Positions 54,411 through 64,000 of a stretch of 64,000 nt of DNA are shown here, piece by piece. The stretch's first letter is position 1; each line of letters begins with the position of its first letter. The notes under the pieces were generated by a model. The model made no database searches and was not told the origin of the DNA. It worked only from the letters and a program-made list of their open reading frames with translations. The position numbers and the translations under genes are program-made. The DNA comes from Aurantiochytrium sp. KH105 (Eukaryota > Sar > Bigyra > Thraustochytrida > Thraustochytriidae): NCBI GenBank assembly GCA_003116975.1, contig BGKB01000089.1:186001-250000 (forward strand), read 5' to 3'.

Positions 54411-55574
54411 CGTTCCCCGCAATATCGTCGTCCCTCTCGCTCGCCCTCCCTCTCTGTAGCGAGCACGTAACGAAATTCGACCTGGTGAACGAAGTCGCGC
54501 CCGGGGCTGGGACGCGTGGCAAAGAAACAAAAGGCAAGGACAGGCAAGCGACGGAGGAGCTTCTCCTCGTCGTGCGACCGTGCGCCCGACCTCCCCTCGC
54601 CGCCGTCGCGCGGTGTCTCGGTCGCCAAGGCTGGCGCAAGAATCACGCGCCGGGTCGGGCGAGCTCGCGCAGCCCGCGCTCGCTCCGCTCGCTCCGGGCC
54701 GCGCAGGGCAGGCAGGCCCTGCCTGCACGGAGGGCGCGCGTGTCCGTGCCGCCCCGCGCCCGGCGCCGCCTCCGCGGGCGGTCGTCGCGGGCCGCGCCAA
54801 GAGGGTCGGGTCGCGCGCGTCGCGGGTCTCGCCGCGCCTGCCGCTGGCGTTGTGCCGCCTGGGCGCAGCCGCGCGCGAGCGCCGCGTAGCGGGTCTGCGC
54901 TGCCCCCCCGCGCCGCCTGCTACGCCCGGCTCCGGGCCGCGCCGGGCCCGCCCGAGTTTCCCCGACGCCGCGGCCGCCGCCTCGCCAGGCAGGGGCGGGA
55001 AAATTAAATCTCTTCCACTCTGCCCCCCCGTGGGGCGTCTCTCCGTCGCCGCGAGATTCTCCGGGGCACTGGACTGGCGAGGACTACGTTGGGGCAGGAG
55101 AGAAATACACCGGCCAGTCTGGTGCAAGTTTGTCTTCTCTGACGAATGAAAGCTCATGGCAATCGGCGATGATGCGGCTTCTGTTTCCCTCGCTCTCACA
55201 CAGAAGAAGCAGAAGTTGCAGCAGCAGGAGTAACCAGGAGCTGCCAATCTTATACGACATTTCCACCAAAAGGGTCCTTTTTGGGGGGGGGAGGGGGCGG
55301 GGGGTCATGAGCGCGGCAAACGACAGCAGGCAGAACAGACGTCAAGCTTGCTGGCGAGCCAGTCAACAGAAGAATGAATGTCTTGTTCGGGCGAAAACGC
55401 TGAATCAAACAGAAAAGCGGTCAGGCTCATCCGCCTGCCATGTATGTATAGAATACACCCCACCCCCAAAAACAACAAGAAACACTCAAAACCTTTTTTT
55501 CTTTGTGTTGCTCTACTTTTCACCCAAGACATGATTTTCTTTCTTTTGGTATAGGCTTACTACTACCCTATTTT
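54411..55574. other. Intergenic region with GC-rich promoter-like part
   Basis: 54560-54990 is dominated by CpG and GCGCG words and presumably carries the orphan gene's promoter (-). 55000-55574 is ordinary in composition and holds the 3' side of the LRR/MORN gene. No canonical AATAAA for that gene is visible near its stop, and I see no further gene. Confidence 0.55.
55283..55304 (+). repeat. G-rich tract, possible quadruplex
   Basis: A run of G is broken only by one A and one C (runs of about 9, 5 and 6). It lies about 270 bases beyond the stop of the minus-strand gene, whose transcript would carry the C-rich strand. Confidence 0.6.
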
Positions 55575-58500
55575 CTAAAAAGGCTCTATCCATGTGGTTT
55601 CATTCGTCGCAGGATTGTGAAAATAAAAGAAACCTGTCGCTTCGTCCTCGTACTGAAACCATACGCGGGGCCCTGGAAGAGGTTGCTCCCATGTGGAGCT
55701 CGCGGCGACATCGTCGCTATTGATTTGCGACCAATATGCATTGCCGCTCTCGTCCTCAAATCGCTGCCAGATTTCCAAAGGTTTGCCAGAAATGCTCGAG
55801 GAACGACTCGCACGACTGGCGCGGCTACCACGTCGATTTCGGGATGCCGACGAAGAACAACGTCTCTTCCTTTCTGTCCCTTCCACATTGCCATTCACCT
55901 GTCCTTGGACTCCTGGCGCGCCAGCATTACTGGCGTCGTCGTCGTCGTCGTCGTCGTCGTCAATACTGGACATGTCCTCCTCGGAGTCCTCTTCCTCGGA
56001 GTCATCCTCGTCCGAGTCCTGGTCGCCCTGACCATCATCGGCGCGCTCGACGTGATCAAGCTCGACTTCCAGCATGGCGCCCTCGTCAAGCTGGACAGAG
56101 AGCATTTCTTTGGGAATGTACTCGAGCACAGCATCTGGTTGCCGAAAAGCCCACTGCTTCGTCCAGCCCCCTGCCACGAGCGCATCTGGGAACGGGTACT
56201 CGATTTCCAAATGATAGTCATACCAGATACCCACGACTGCTCGCTCTGCAAGGCCAGACGCGCTGTCGGCGTCGGGTAGGCACAAAACATCACCAATGCG
56301 AATCTCGCTAAGAAACTGACACGTATCCTCAAAACCGTACACCTGGGTGTCGCCGACCTCGCAGTAAATGACTCCCGTTCCCGGCATGGGCGGCGCAGGA
56401 ATCGGCATCTGGTAGTCGTACGTTTCCAAGCAAAGTCCAAACTTCCGAATACCTGGGCCGCCATAAGGATCATCGATGGTGACGACTACACGCTGGTCCT
56501 TGAATTTGGCCTGACGCTTTTCGGCCCGATCCTCAAACAGAAAATTCTCGATGCCCAAGGTGACAGCCGTATCTAGGGCTTCGCAAACTTCGGGTTCCGC
56601 GCCACCTTGTAGCGTGTAGAGAATGTCATTTAAAGCGTCATGAACTTCAAGCTCGGCACCGTCGCGGAAACCCGCAACGCAATTCACAAGATCGCCAACA
56701 GCATCGCGCACCTCCTCAGGGACAAACTCGGGATCGTCCTCGAGAACCCCATAGGCGTCTTGATACTGGAAGTGGCCCACTGTGATCTCTTTTAGCGTCC
56801 ACACGCAGTCCCAGACTTCAGGTTCGATATTGCACACAAGATCGAGCATGTACTCCACCGCACCAAGGCACGCGTTGAAGATGACCTCTTCCTCGCGGCT
56901 GATCCAAGGGAAAATCGGATCTTCATCGCGCTCCTCGAGGCGGGTAAACTTGTGCACAAGTCGATCGGCCTGCGCTCCCTCTGCAGCGAGTTCTTGGCAT
57001 TCACGAGCGCGCTTCAAATTGAGCTGGATCTCATGCAGCCTCACCTCGGAGTTACGCACCTCAAGGTCTGCAAGCTGGTGCGCTCGATCGCAGTCGTGCA
57101 CCTGAATTTCGCACGTGTGCAAATTCTCCTTGCAGTCGCGAAGAAGAGCGCGCACGCGATCCGTCTCGTCAAGCTTGATCAGCGCCGCGTCCATGACGTG
57201 GGCAATGCCCTTGGCTGCCATCGTGTAGTTGTACGAGGCATGAAGAAAAGCAACAAGTGGGGAAGCAAGTCCACAAATTTGCGCCAGCTCGCTGTTGCGG
57301 GGATTCAGATCTCGGTGGTGCACGGTACTCACAACGTCGCGAAGCATGTTCTTTGCCTTGCTTCGCTCATAGACATTGTACTGCTCAATCTCGTCGAGAA
57401 GCTTGATGTCGTAGTCGCGAAGAAGCGCGCTGTGCTCGCCAAAGTCACGATTCATCGAGGAGCTATTGCACAGACGCTCAACATCGCTGGGCTGAACGGA
57501 CCGTTTATCCAACTCGGTAAGATAGATTTTGGCGATGGCGTGCCAGAGGCTCGTCCACAGCGGCGGCGTAAAGTTGGCCATTTTGCACGCGAACCAATCG
57601 AGCGTGCTAAACTGCTTGAGTTTCCTCACGGCGCGCTTGTAAGCGCGCTTGCACGTATGAGCTTTGGTACCTCTCTTCCAGAAATCCTTGATCTCGGCTG
57701 TTAGTGCGGCGAGCTCCTCGCTGCGTTCATCAAAGAGCGCATCTTGTACGTCAACGGCGGCCTTGGCGGCTTTGTGCATTTCCTCTGCTTGTGTGAGATT
57801 TGCTTGCGCCGTATCGCGCGCCCCTACGATAGAGTCGTACAAGGGCTGAAACTCGGCAAGCGCGCGCTCGGAGCGATCCACGATGCTTGCGCTGGCAAGT
57901 GGTCCGGCCCGGCGCAATATTCCATTCACGTGCTGCTCCACGCGCCGATCATCGGGATCGACTCCAGATGGCAACTCTGGCAAGCTTTGCGCCACAATCG
58001 ACGCGTACTCTGAGCTGTAGTCTGCGTACGTGACAAAACGCGAACAGAATTCGTCCGTGCTTGCCTTGTTGATGCTTACGCCAACCCAGTGGGAAAGCTG
58101 ACCGCGACGCCACACACCGTGACGCTCGAGTCGCCATGGATTAAGTTTGGCCTGCAGAAACGAGCCTTGGCCATCCATTTCGTCGTTCACAAAGGGCACG
58201 TGATAGATGTCGCCTTCGCTGTTCACAAAACGGCTGGTTTCTCGCAAGCCGGAATGCCGCATGCCGCGTCGCCAAGAACCCTCGTACTCGGTCCCGTCCG
58301 CGTACTTCATGAGTCCGTGGCCGTGGAATTCGCCTTCGACGAAGCTACCAACGTACAAGTCGCCATTGGGTCGAGTCAATGTGCCTTCGCCCGTCGGTTG
58401 ATCCTCGACAAATTCGCCATCGTAGCGGGAACCATTTGCAAAGGTCTGCCTCCCGCGCCCCTGGCGCACACCTTTGACGAACTGACCTGCAAATGCAGTG

Positions 58501-61500
58501 CGAGACTCTTCCCAGTAGTACACGCCAACACCGTGCGGTGTATCGTCTTTCCATTGGCCCTTGTACTCGTCGCCGTCGTGCATCATCGACCTGCCCAGGC
58601 CGCACTTTTTGCCTTCGACCATTTCTCCGAAATAGACTTCGTCGTCGGGCCATGTGATGCGCAGTAAGCCTTGTGGATGCGATGGACGAAAGTGATGCGT
58701 TACGCTTTCTCCCTCGTAAACAATGCCAGTGGGCGTCGTCCATCGATTGACAGAGGGCAAGTCGTCGAATTCTTCCTCTGACGGCAGCCAGCTCTCGACG
58801 TCATCGTCCGCGTCGAGCTGAATTCGTTCCACGATAGGTCGATTTGCCATAAGCCACGCGCTCGGGCTCTCGCCAAAGTACGCGCCTTCGTACATCTCAC
58901 CAGTCTTGAAGTTGATTGTCACCTTACCGGTGATGATGCCGTTTTCCACGGTCGTCTTGATTGACGTGTACAATAAATCGTTGGGGCCGCCCTCATCCGA
59001 GAACCCTTCCAGCGACGAGTCTGTATTTTGACGTCTTTTCATGACCGGCGTTTGGGGTATCTGCGCACTGATTTCGGAGCTTGACCGCAGGGTTGCCAGA
59101 ATACCCTTTCGACCGACATAGGCTGGGTCTGCGTCGGCCTCGTCGTCCGTATCAGTGTAAAAGCCCTCGAGCTCATCATCATCTTCAAGCTCATTGACTT
59201 CTTCCTTCGAAGTATCGTTGAGCACCCGGGAGACATCCAGAACTCTTCGTTTGGTTTTCTCCATCCATGTTTGCTTGCGCTTCAGCTTCCGATCTTCCAT
59301 GAGCTTTCGAAAGGCCTCTCCTTCCTCTTCATCTTTGCTTGTACTTAGCAAGTAAATGGCATACTTGGATTTGATACGGGCGAGACCGTCGCCTTCGGGA
59401 AGCTCCAAGAACCCGACACCGTGTGGGACCCCCCAGGGGCTCCACGTGCCGTGAAAGACGGCCGTGCCATCCATTGTGACATGGCAGCTCTTGACAAGTT
59501 GGTCGAATCGGTAGACACCCACCCATGTGAGCCGCTCGATTGGGCTTCGGCGCCACTGCGGGCCGCCCACAGCCTTGGCGAGCAAGCGCAAGAGTACAGA
59601 AACGGGGATTTCGCCGGCATCCTTCTTCTTGATGGAAAGCGCCAGGATGCGCTCCGCGGTTGGCGCGAGCGCGCGATCCGTGAGGGTATGCACGCCTCGC
59701 CAGAATGCCGCCTTGAACGGATTTCGCACACGCCAAGGCATGGCGGCCTCCTGCTCTTCCGAGATGTTCGTGCCAGTATTTACCATAAAGTCCATGAGCA
59801 TTTGCCCACGCAAAGGAATGTGGTTGTTGGAGAAACCAGCGAGCTGAAGAGCTGTCGCCTGCGACGTTGCCTCCTCGGTGAGAGGATCTCTGTCCCCCGT
59901 CGTTGCCGCAGCGCTTGGGGTGTTGGCGCGCGTGGCGTTGCTCGGCGTACCTTGCGGGGTGCGTGCATTGCTTGGTGTCGCAGTGCGTGACGGTGTCGCA
60001 GGCATAGGCGCAGGGAGCTCGTCGCTCTCGCCAGGTCCAACGCCATCACTTCTGAACCTTCTACGTAGCATGCGGATCCGTCGTTCTCGCTCATCCTGCG
60101 CAAGAAGGACTTGGAAGCGGCGATACTTCCACGCCTCATAATTCATCTGTCGCTTACGGGCCCAGATCTCGACCGCAAAGGGCTTGTCGGGCATCTCGGG
60201 CACGTAGCGCGGCCACACGAGACCCAGCGCGACAAGAAGGCGTCCCGTACGCGCATTTTCAAGCCCGAAGCGCCGAAGAATGCGAAGTAGTTTTTGCTGG
60301 CGCGCCGCATCGACGCGCTGTTGTTTCACATAGGCTTCCCTGAAATACGCTCTCCATTTCCGGCCCCGAAAATGCCGCTGGATGACGAGCGCTGCGCGTT
60401 CTCTTCGACGTTCTGCTGCGAGGCCTTGTGCATATGCGAGAATGGCTTCTTGATTTGAGGCAACGAGTTCTGGGGTTACTTTCGACTTGGCCCAGTCCTT
60501 GTCGAGTCTCTTGACACGTATCATGCTGCTCACACTGTCTTCAGAAGCTGTCGGAACTGTCATCAATGGCACAAAGAGAATTGCTCCATTTCGATCGAGC
60601 TTGACGGCGGCCTGTGCGCCACCTGGCACGGTGGCGACCTCGTGCACATTAAGCACGAAACCAGTCTCGCCGCGGTAAGGGCTTTGTCTGCTGATAATGC
60701 GGATAGCGTCGCCCTTGCGGATCCACTGTTCGTCCCTGACACGCTCGTAAAAGGCTCGAATAATTTCCTGCCGCTTGTTTGCGTTGAATCGTGCGTGGCG
60801 ATACGCCTCAAATTCGCTCCTTGCAAACCTTGTCCAATCTCGAAAGTCAACGAGAACCTCCTTGCGCAGCTTGGCCAAGTCGAGCGTAAAGGTGTCTGGA
60901 TGGATGCCCAGCGCGTCGAGAGGACCCTGGGCCATTTTTTGCTGAGACCGATTGCGGAGCATCATGGCTCGCAACGCGCGAGCATTTGTGCGCTGCTGGC
61001 GAGCTGTTTCCCGTAGCAAGCGGCTCCATCGTCTGGTTGCGGCGTAGCGATGCATTGCTGCGCGTTGACGAAAGGCGCACTGGATCATGGTCGCTTTTTC
61101 GCCAAAAAAACTCCGAGCCCAAAGTATCATGTAACGCTTGCGCGCCAGCATGCCGCGAGCCGCCGCCTGGATTTTGCTTGCAATAGCCTCGCGACGCTCT
61201 TGCTCTTTCTGCCGAGCAGCCACTTTGGCTTCGTGCTCGAGCATCAGCTCGTGTTGGCGCTCGCGGCGGCGAATCTCTCGGGCTCGCGCTAGCTCCCGTT
61301 TCGCGTAGTATGCCACATCGCGCGCATAGCGAGCGCGAAAGTGGCGTTGCACCAGTCTTGCCGCCTTGAATTCGCGTTGCATTTCCTGCGCAACATAATC
61401 TTCGATTGCCATGAGGTCCTGTTCGCGCTCTGCGGCTACATATTCGTGAAGAATCCTCATTCGCTCGGCGCGAAAGGCGCGTTTTTTTGCGAGTACCATA

Positions 61501-64000
61501 CGGGAGAATTGTTGAATGCGCGTTGCCATAAGCTGCGCCATGAGACGGGTATCTTCGACCTGTTCGCGGCCCAAAACGCCGCGCCATCGCGCCTGGATCC
61601 TTACCACAGTGCGGTTCAGGAGTTTCCAGCTCTCGAGTTGGGCGCAACGGCGCACGCGCTCTTCCACAGCAAAGACTTTCCATTGCGAGAGACATCGCGA
61701 GGCGGTCCGCATGGCCATGCGCTGAATTGCACGTCGGCGAAAATCCTTGCGTGCTACCACAGCAAATTTCCAAGATTCCAAGGCCACGACGAGGGTGCGC
61801 TGGGAGATTCGGGCGAGGGCGTGTCCAATTCGCTCCTCTTGGGATTTGCGCAAGGTGATCGCCGCCCTCCACGCGCGCAGAGTGCGCGCGAGAGTGGCAT
61901 CTTTCATAAAAGCGAGCGCTTTTTGCGCTTTGGCGCGCATTTCTCGTGCCTCTTGCACGGCCTCCACCCACCGTCGGAAAGCCTTTTGGGATACTACGTT
62001 TCCAAAAAGTTCACGAGCCAGCTCCCTTTGTTCTTGATATAAGGCACGACGACCCGCCAAGTAGGCGAGTTGACGCAAGGCGAGCGCTTGGCGACGCTGC
62101 GCGAGCCGTGCCACCAAGACGCGAGCCTTGGCGGTGATTTCTAGCTTGTACACTGTGAATTTTCGCCACCAATGCAAAATTTCGGCTGCAGGACCATGCG
62201 GCTGCGCTAAAAAGTGCTTGTAGCGCAATTCGTCAGCAAGTTTAATATTTCGTTTCGCCTGTTTCGCCACGGCCTTGAGCCCTCGAAAGGCTGTGCTCCG
62301 CGTGCTTCGTCGAAAATAGCGCTTTGCTGTGAAGACGTTGCTTCGCGCGACTTGGGCGTTGCGCACCTCCAGGGGCACACACAGCAAGAAAACTTTGACA
62401 AGGTTTTTGCGTCGCAAGATGCCCGGACGTGCATTTTCTCTCCAATCGTCGAAGCAACGTCGAGAGGCTCTACTCGCGAAAAAAGCCAAAGCTTTGGGGT
62501 AGCGTTCATTCTTCCATCGCCGGTGGGCAACATACGCTTGCCACTGGGTCCATGATCGCTTGACAAGGGCCCCCGAAAAATGCGCGAGGGCCTCTGCAGC
62601 GAGCTGCATAGCTGCCGCAGTACGACGCTCGAGGATGAGGCTCTCCGCATTTTCGCGCCAGGCAAAAAAGCACCGGGAGAGCAGTCGTTGGGTCCATATA
62701 GCAAGCGCCCTTCGCGTCACTTTCGCGGCATGATACTGCCGATACATGAACTGTATGCGGAGCGCCAGAAAGGTGAGCACCTGACGTAGCTCTGCAGCAA
62801 ACACGCGCGCAAGATAGCCCCGTGCACACCTCTGCATCTCGATAGCGGCTGCAACACGTCGCTGGAAGTCTTCGTGGCGTAAATTCTGCAGCACTTTGTA
62901 GGCGCGCCGACGTCGCACGAGACACTGGACGACGAGAGCGGCTTGCTCCATTTCGGCTTTTCGTTTGACTTGGCGTTCCGCATGAAGAGCGCGAACGCGC
63001 TCGAGGTCAGGCTGAATGCCTCGCCACGAAGCATTCTTTACGAACGAGCAAGCGAGGCCAAAGTCAGAGCATGCAGAAGCTAGACGCCTCATTGTGGCGT
63101 CCGAAACAAGCGAGCACCCGTGTACATTGACCATGTCAAGTCCAGGTGGCATGTCGCTTCGACGTCGAGCCGCGACGACCTCGAACGCGTGCGACGTGAG
63201 GCCGGCGCAACCGGCCACCTCGAGGGTACGCAGCTCCTGACAAAGACCTAGCAGGGTCACGAGAGAAGCGTCGTTGAGATCTGCGCATTCACAGAGCGCG
63301 AGCACCTGCAATTTCCAGTTGGGCACAGCCAGGACCCCCTTTAAGGAAGGGCATCGCGAAAGGTGTAGTGCCCGGACGTGCCGAAGGGGTTGTAGTGCCA
63401 AAAGACTATCATTGCCAACGAGCGCGCAGCGGCTCACGTCAAGATCGTAGAGATACTTGCATCGTTTACCGAGAGCACCGAGGCCTGCAGCGGTGATTTC
63501 GCTGTGACCTGCGAGACGCAGGACACCAAGCCTCGGGCCACAATGGAGCGCTACAAGTCTGACAAATTCGTCAGACACCGGACCTGTGTCCGCAACCTCG
63601 AGACGCGTCAGCGAGTTGGCGAGAGTTTCGACCAAGGCACTCAGGCTTTTTGAAGAGATTCGAGGGCAGCTAGAGAAGACAACGGTGTGCAGCTCCGGAA
63701 GCGCGCGAAGGCCAAATTCAACCTTGGCATTCGACACAAGCTGCAAAACACCAGCGTCGGAAATGCCCTCGCATCGAGCCATGTTGAGTACTTTGAGATG
63801 GTTGAGACCTCCGATGCTGCGCATTCCAAAGTCCCCCAAGCTTCTGCAGCCCTGCATGTCCAGTGTCTCCAGCCACGGGCAGCCAGATGCAATCCACCCA
63901 AGCGAAATGTCTGTAATATCTTGGCACCCACGCAGTATAACCGTGCGTACATTCTGAAATCCGGGATGCTCTCGATGACCCCACATGGTCTTGTAGTCCA
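55575..64000 (-). CDS. Giant LRR / Sfi1-like / IQ / MORN / WW protein, 5'-partial
   Basis: The frame is open to the right edge; an in-frame Met codon lies at 63986 but DYKT reads through before it, so the start is probably beyond the window. At least 2,803 residues. Residues 1-320 are cysteine-type LRRs as in F-box/AMN1 proteins (LEVAGCAGLTS, LDVSRCALVG). From about 426 to 778 come Sfi1-like repeats with a conserved Trp (RCFFAWRENA, RTLRAWRAAI, RCLSQWKVF). IQ motifs lie near 346, 793-986 and 1195 (RIQARWRGVLGRE, KIQAAARGMLARKR), likely calmodulin/centrin binding. A KOW/SH3-like strand set sits near 1090-1141 and a Ser/Thr/Pro linker near 1318-1366. MORN repeats span about 1680-1916 (YEGSWRRGMRHSG). 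Then come coiled coils, a nine-Asp acidic tract near 2675, and two WW domains at the very end (AYWSQIN, FFYFHNPATNETTW). A centrosomal, basal-body or cortical scaffold is inferred. No intron is visible. Confidence 0.9.
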   Translation of the reverse strand, partial: DYKTMWGHREHPGFQNVRTVILRGCQDITDISLGWIASGCPWLETLDMQGCRSLGDFGMRSIGGLNHLKVLNMARCEGISDAGVLQLVSNAKVEFGLRALPELHTVVFSSCPRISSKSLSALVETLANSLTRLEVADTGPVSDEFVRLVALHCGPRLGVLRLAGHSEITAAGLGALGKRCKYLYDLDVSRCALVGNDSLLALQPLRHVRALHLSRCPSLKGVLAVPNWKLQVLALCECADLNDASLVTLLGLCQELRTLEVAGCAGLTSHAFEVVAARRRSDMPPGLDMVNVHGCSLVSDATMRRLASACSDFGLACSFVKNASWRGIQPDLERVRALHAERQVKRKAEMEQAALVVQCLVRRRRAYKVLQNLRHEDFQRRVAAAIEMQRCARGYLARVFAAELRQVLTFLALRIQFMYRQYHAAKVTRRALAIWTQRLLSRCFFAWRENAESLILERRTAAAMQLAAEALAHFSGALVKRSWTQWQAYVAHRRWKNERYPKALAFFASRASRRCFDDWRENARPGILRRKNLVKVFLLCVPLEVRNAQVARSNVFTAKRYFRRSTRSTAFRGLKAVAKQAKRNIKLADELRYKHFLAQPHGPAAEILHWWRKFTVYKLEITAKARVLVARLAQRRQALALRQLAYLAGRRALYQEQRELARELFGNVVSQKAFRRWVEAVQEAREMRAKAQKALAFMKDATLARTLRAWRAAITLRKSQEERIGHALARISQRTLVVALESWKFAVVARKDFRRRAIQRMAMRTASRCLSQWKVFAVEERVRRCAQLESWKLLNRTVVRIQARWRGVLGREQVEDTRLMAQLMATRIQQFSRMVLAKKRAFRAERMRILHEYVAAEREQDLMAIEDYVAQEMQREFKAARLVQRHFRARYARDVAYYAKRELARAREIRRRERQHELMLEHEAKVAARQKEQERREAIASKIQAAARGMLARKRYMILWARSFFGEKATMIQCAFRQRAAMHRYAATRRWSRLLRETARQQRTNARALRAMMLRNRSQQKMAQGPLDALGIHPDTFTLDLAKLRKEVLVDFRDWTRFARSEFEAYRHARFNANKRQEIIRAFYERVRDEQWIRKGDAIRIISRQSPYRGETGFVLNVHEVATVPGGAQAAVKLDRNGAILFVPLMTVPTASEDSVSSMIRVKRLDKDWAKSKVTPELVASNQEAILAYAQGLAAERRRERAALVIQRHFRGRKWRAYFREAYVKQQRVDAARQQKLLRILRRFGLENARTGRLLVALGLVWPRYVPEMPDKPFAVEIWARKRQMNYEAWKYRRFQVLLAQDERERRIRMLRRRFRSDGVGPGESDELPAPMPATPSRTATPSNARTPQGTPSNATRANTPSAAATTGDRDPLTEEATSQATALQLAGFSNNHIPLRGQMLMDFMVNTGTNISEEQEAAMPWRVRNPFKAAFWRGVHTLTDRALAPTAERILALSIKKKDAGEIPVSVLLRLLAKAVGGPQWRRSPIERLTWVGVYRFDQLVKSCHVTMDGTAVFHGTWSPWGVPHGVGFLELPEGDGLARIKSKYAIYLLSTSKDEEEGEAFRKLMEDRKLKRKQTWMEKTKRRVLDVSRVLNDTSKEEVNELEDDDELEGFYTDTDDEADADPAYVGRKGILATLRSSSEISAQIPQTPVMKRRQNTDSSLEGFSDEGGPNDLLYTSIKTTVENGIITGKVTINFKTGEMYEGAYFGESPSAWLMANRPIVERIQLDADDDVESWLPSEEEFDDLPSVNRWTTPTGIVYEGESVTHHFRPSHPQGLLRITWPDDEVYFGEMVEGKKCGLGRSMMHDGDEYKGQWKDDTPHGVGVYYWEESRTAFAGQFVKGVRQGRGRQTFANGSRYDGEFVEDQPTGEGTLTRPNGDLYVGSFVEGEFHGHGLMKYADGTEYEGSWRRGMRHSGLRETSRFVNSEGDIYHVPFVNDEMDGQGSFLQAKLNPWRLERHGVWRRGQLSHWVGVSINKASTDEFCSRFVTYADYSSEYASIVAQSLPELPSGVDPDDRRVEQHVNGILRRAGPLASASIVDRSERALAEFQPLYDSIVGARDTAQANLTQAEEMHKAAKAAVDVQDALFDERSEELAALTAEIKDFWKRGTKAHTCKRAYKRAVRKLKQFSTLDWFACKMANFTPPLWTSLWHAIAKIYLTELDKRSVQPSDVERLCNSSSMNRDFGEHSALLRDYDIKLLDEIEQYNVYERSKAKNMLRDVVSTVHHRDLNPRNSELAQICGLASPLVAFLHASYNYTMAAKGIAHVMDAALIKLDETDRVRALLRDCKENLHTCEIQVHDCDRAHQLADLEVRNSEVRLHEIQLNLKRARECQELAAEGAQADRLVHKFTRLEERDEDPIFPWISREEEVIFNACLGAVEYMLDLVCNIEPEVWDCVWTLKEITVGHFQYQDAYGVLEDDPEFVPEEVRDAVGDLVNCVAGFRDGAELEVHDALNDILYTLQGGAEPEVCEALDTAVTLGIENFLFEDRAEKRQAKFKDQRVVVTIDDPYGGPGIRKFGLCLETYDYQMPIPAPPMPGTGVIYCEVGDTQVYGFEDTCQFLSEIRIGDVLCLPDADSASGLAERAVVGIWYDYHLEIEYPFPDALVAGGWTKQWAFRQPDAVLEYIPKEMLSVQLDEGAMLEVELDHVERADDGQGDQDSDEDDSEEEDSEEDMSSIDDDDDDDDDASNAGAPGVQGQVNGNVEGTERKRRCSSSASRNRRGSRASRASRSSSISGKPLEIWQRFEDESGNAYWSQINSDDVAASSTWEQPLPGPRVWFQYEDEATGFFYFHNPATNETTWIEPF
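55935..55961 (-). repeat. (GTC)9 repeat encoding poly-Asp
   Basis: Nine uninterrupted GTC units encode nine aspartates inside the acidic linker before the WW domains. Length polymorphism is likely. Confidence 0.9.

Noticed and set aside
54411..55247. N-terminal extension of the orphan coiled-coil protein by 279 codons
   Set aside because: It lies in CpG-rich promoter-like DNA and reads as Arg/Ala/Pro-rich noise.
46773..55574. tRNA, 5S rRNA or other structured RNA genes in the intergenic regions
   Set aside because: I looked for tRNA T-loop and box motifs and saw none. A covariance-model search would be needed to be certain.

Overview
The window looks like nuclear DNA of an intron-poor microbial eukaryote. 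My best guess is a stramenopile protist, most likely a thraustochytrid (Labyrinthulomycetes). The reasons are uninterrupted ORFs of up to 46.7 kb, CpG-rich intergenic DNA full of microsatellites, AATAAA-type poly(A) signals, and gene products with LRR, IQ, MORN, WW, RRM, filamin and FN3 domains. No database could be searched, so the lineage is an inference.

Layout. (1) Bases 1-46772 (+) are the 3' part of one giant intronless gene, open at the left edge, encoding more than 15,580 residues. The product is built almost wholly from beta-sandwich modules: about 37 FN3 domains (counted from their YYVRV-like F strand), about 78 copies of a ~95-residue module I call 'EVQ', about nine filamin-type repeats in the 6-14 kb part, three PA14 domains, and a small 'xGD' module. 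(2) 46773-47333 is a short 3' intergenic region between convergent genes. (3) 47334-47645 (-) is a small RRM protein. (4) 47646-50936 is a long, very GC-rich, microsatellite-laden divergent intergenic region. (5) 50937-52415 (+) is an AMT-family ammonium transporter. (6) 52755-54410 (-) is an orphan coiled-coil protein. (7) 55575 to the right edge (-) is a giant cytoskeletal-type protein with LRR, Sfi1-like W repeats, IQ motifs, MORN repeats, an acidic tract and two WW domains, open at the right edge.

The main discovery is the grammar of the giant protein. The modules are not simply in tandem; they are inserted inside one another. EVQ modules sit inside FN3 and filamin domains, mostly after FN3 strand C and before strand E. 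PA14 domains sit in the F-G loop of filamin repeats. The xGD module sits inside EVQ or filamin modules, and at least once an EVQ module sits inside an xGD module. One FN3 domain opens at 32358 and appears to close only at about 40044, with about 2,480 residues nested inside it. Apparent half-domains along the chain match up as opening and closing brackets. A second unusual element is a run of ~13-residue units at 32859-33371 that repeats only the first beta strand of the EVQ module.

The genes share no obvious pathway; they are neighbours in a compact eukaryotic genome. The giant protein is most simply read as a secreted or surface matrix/adhesion protein, the AMT as a plasma-membrane nitrogen importer, and the LRR/Sfi1/IQ/MORN/WW protein as a cytoskeletal, centrosomal or flagellar scaffold. 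All three roles come from domain content.
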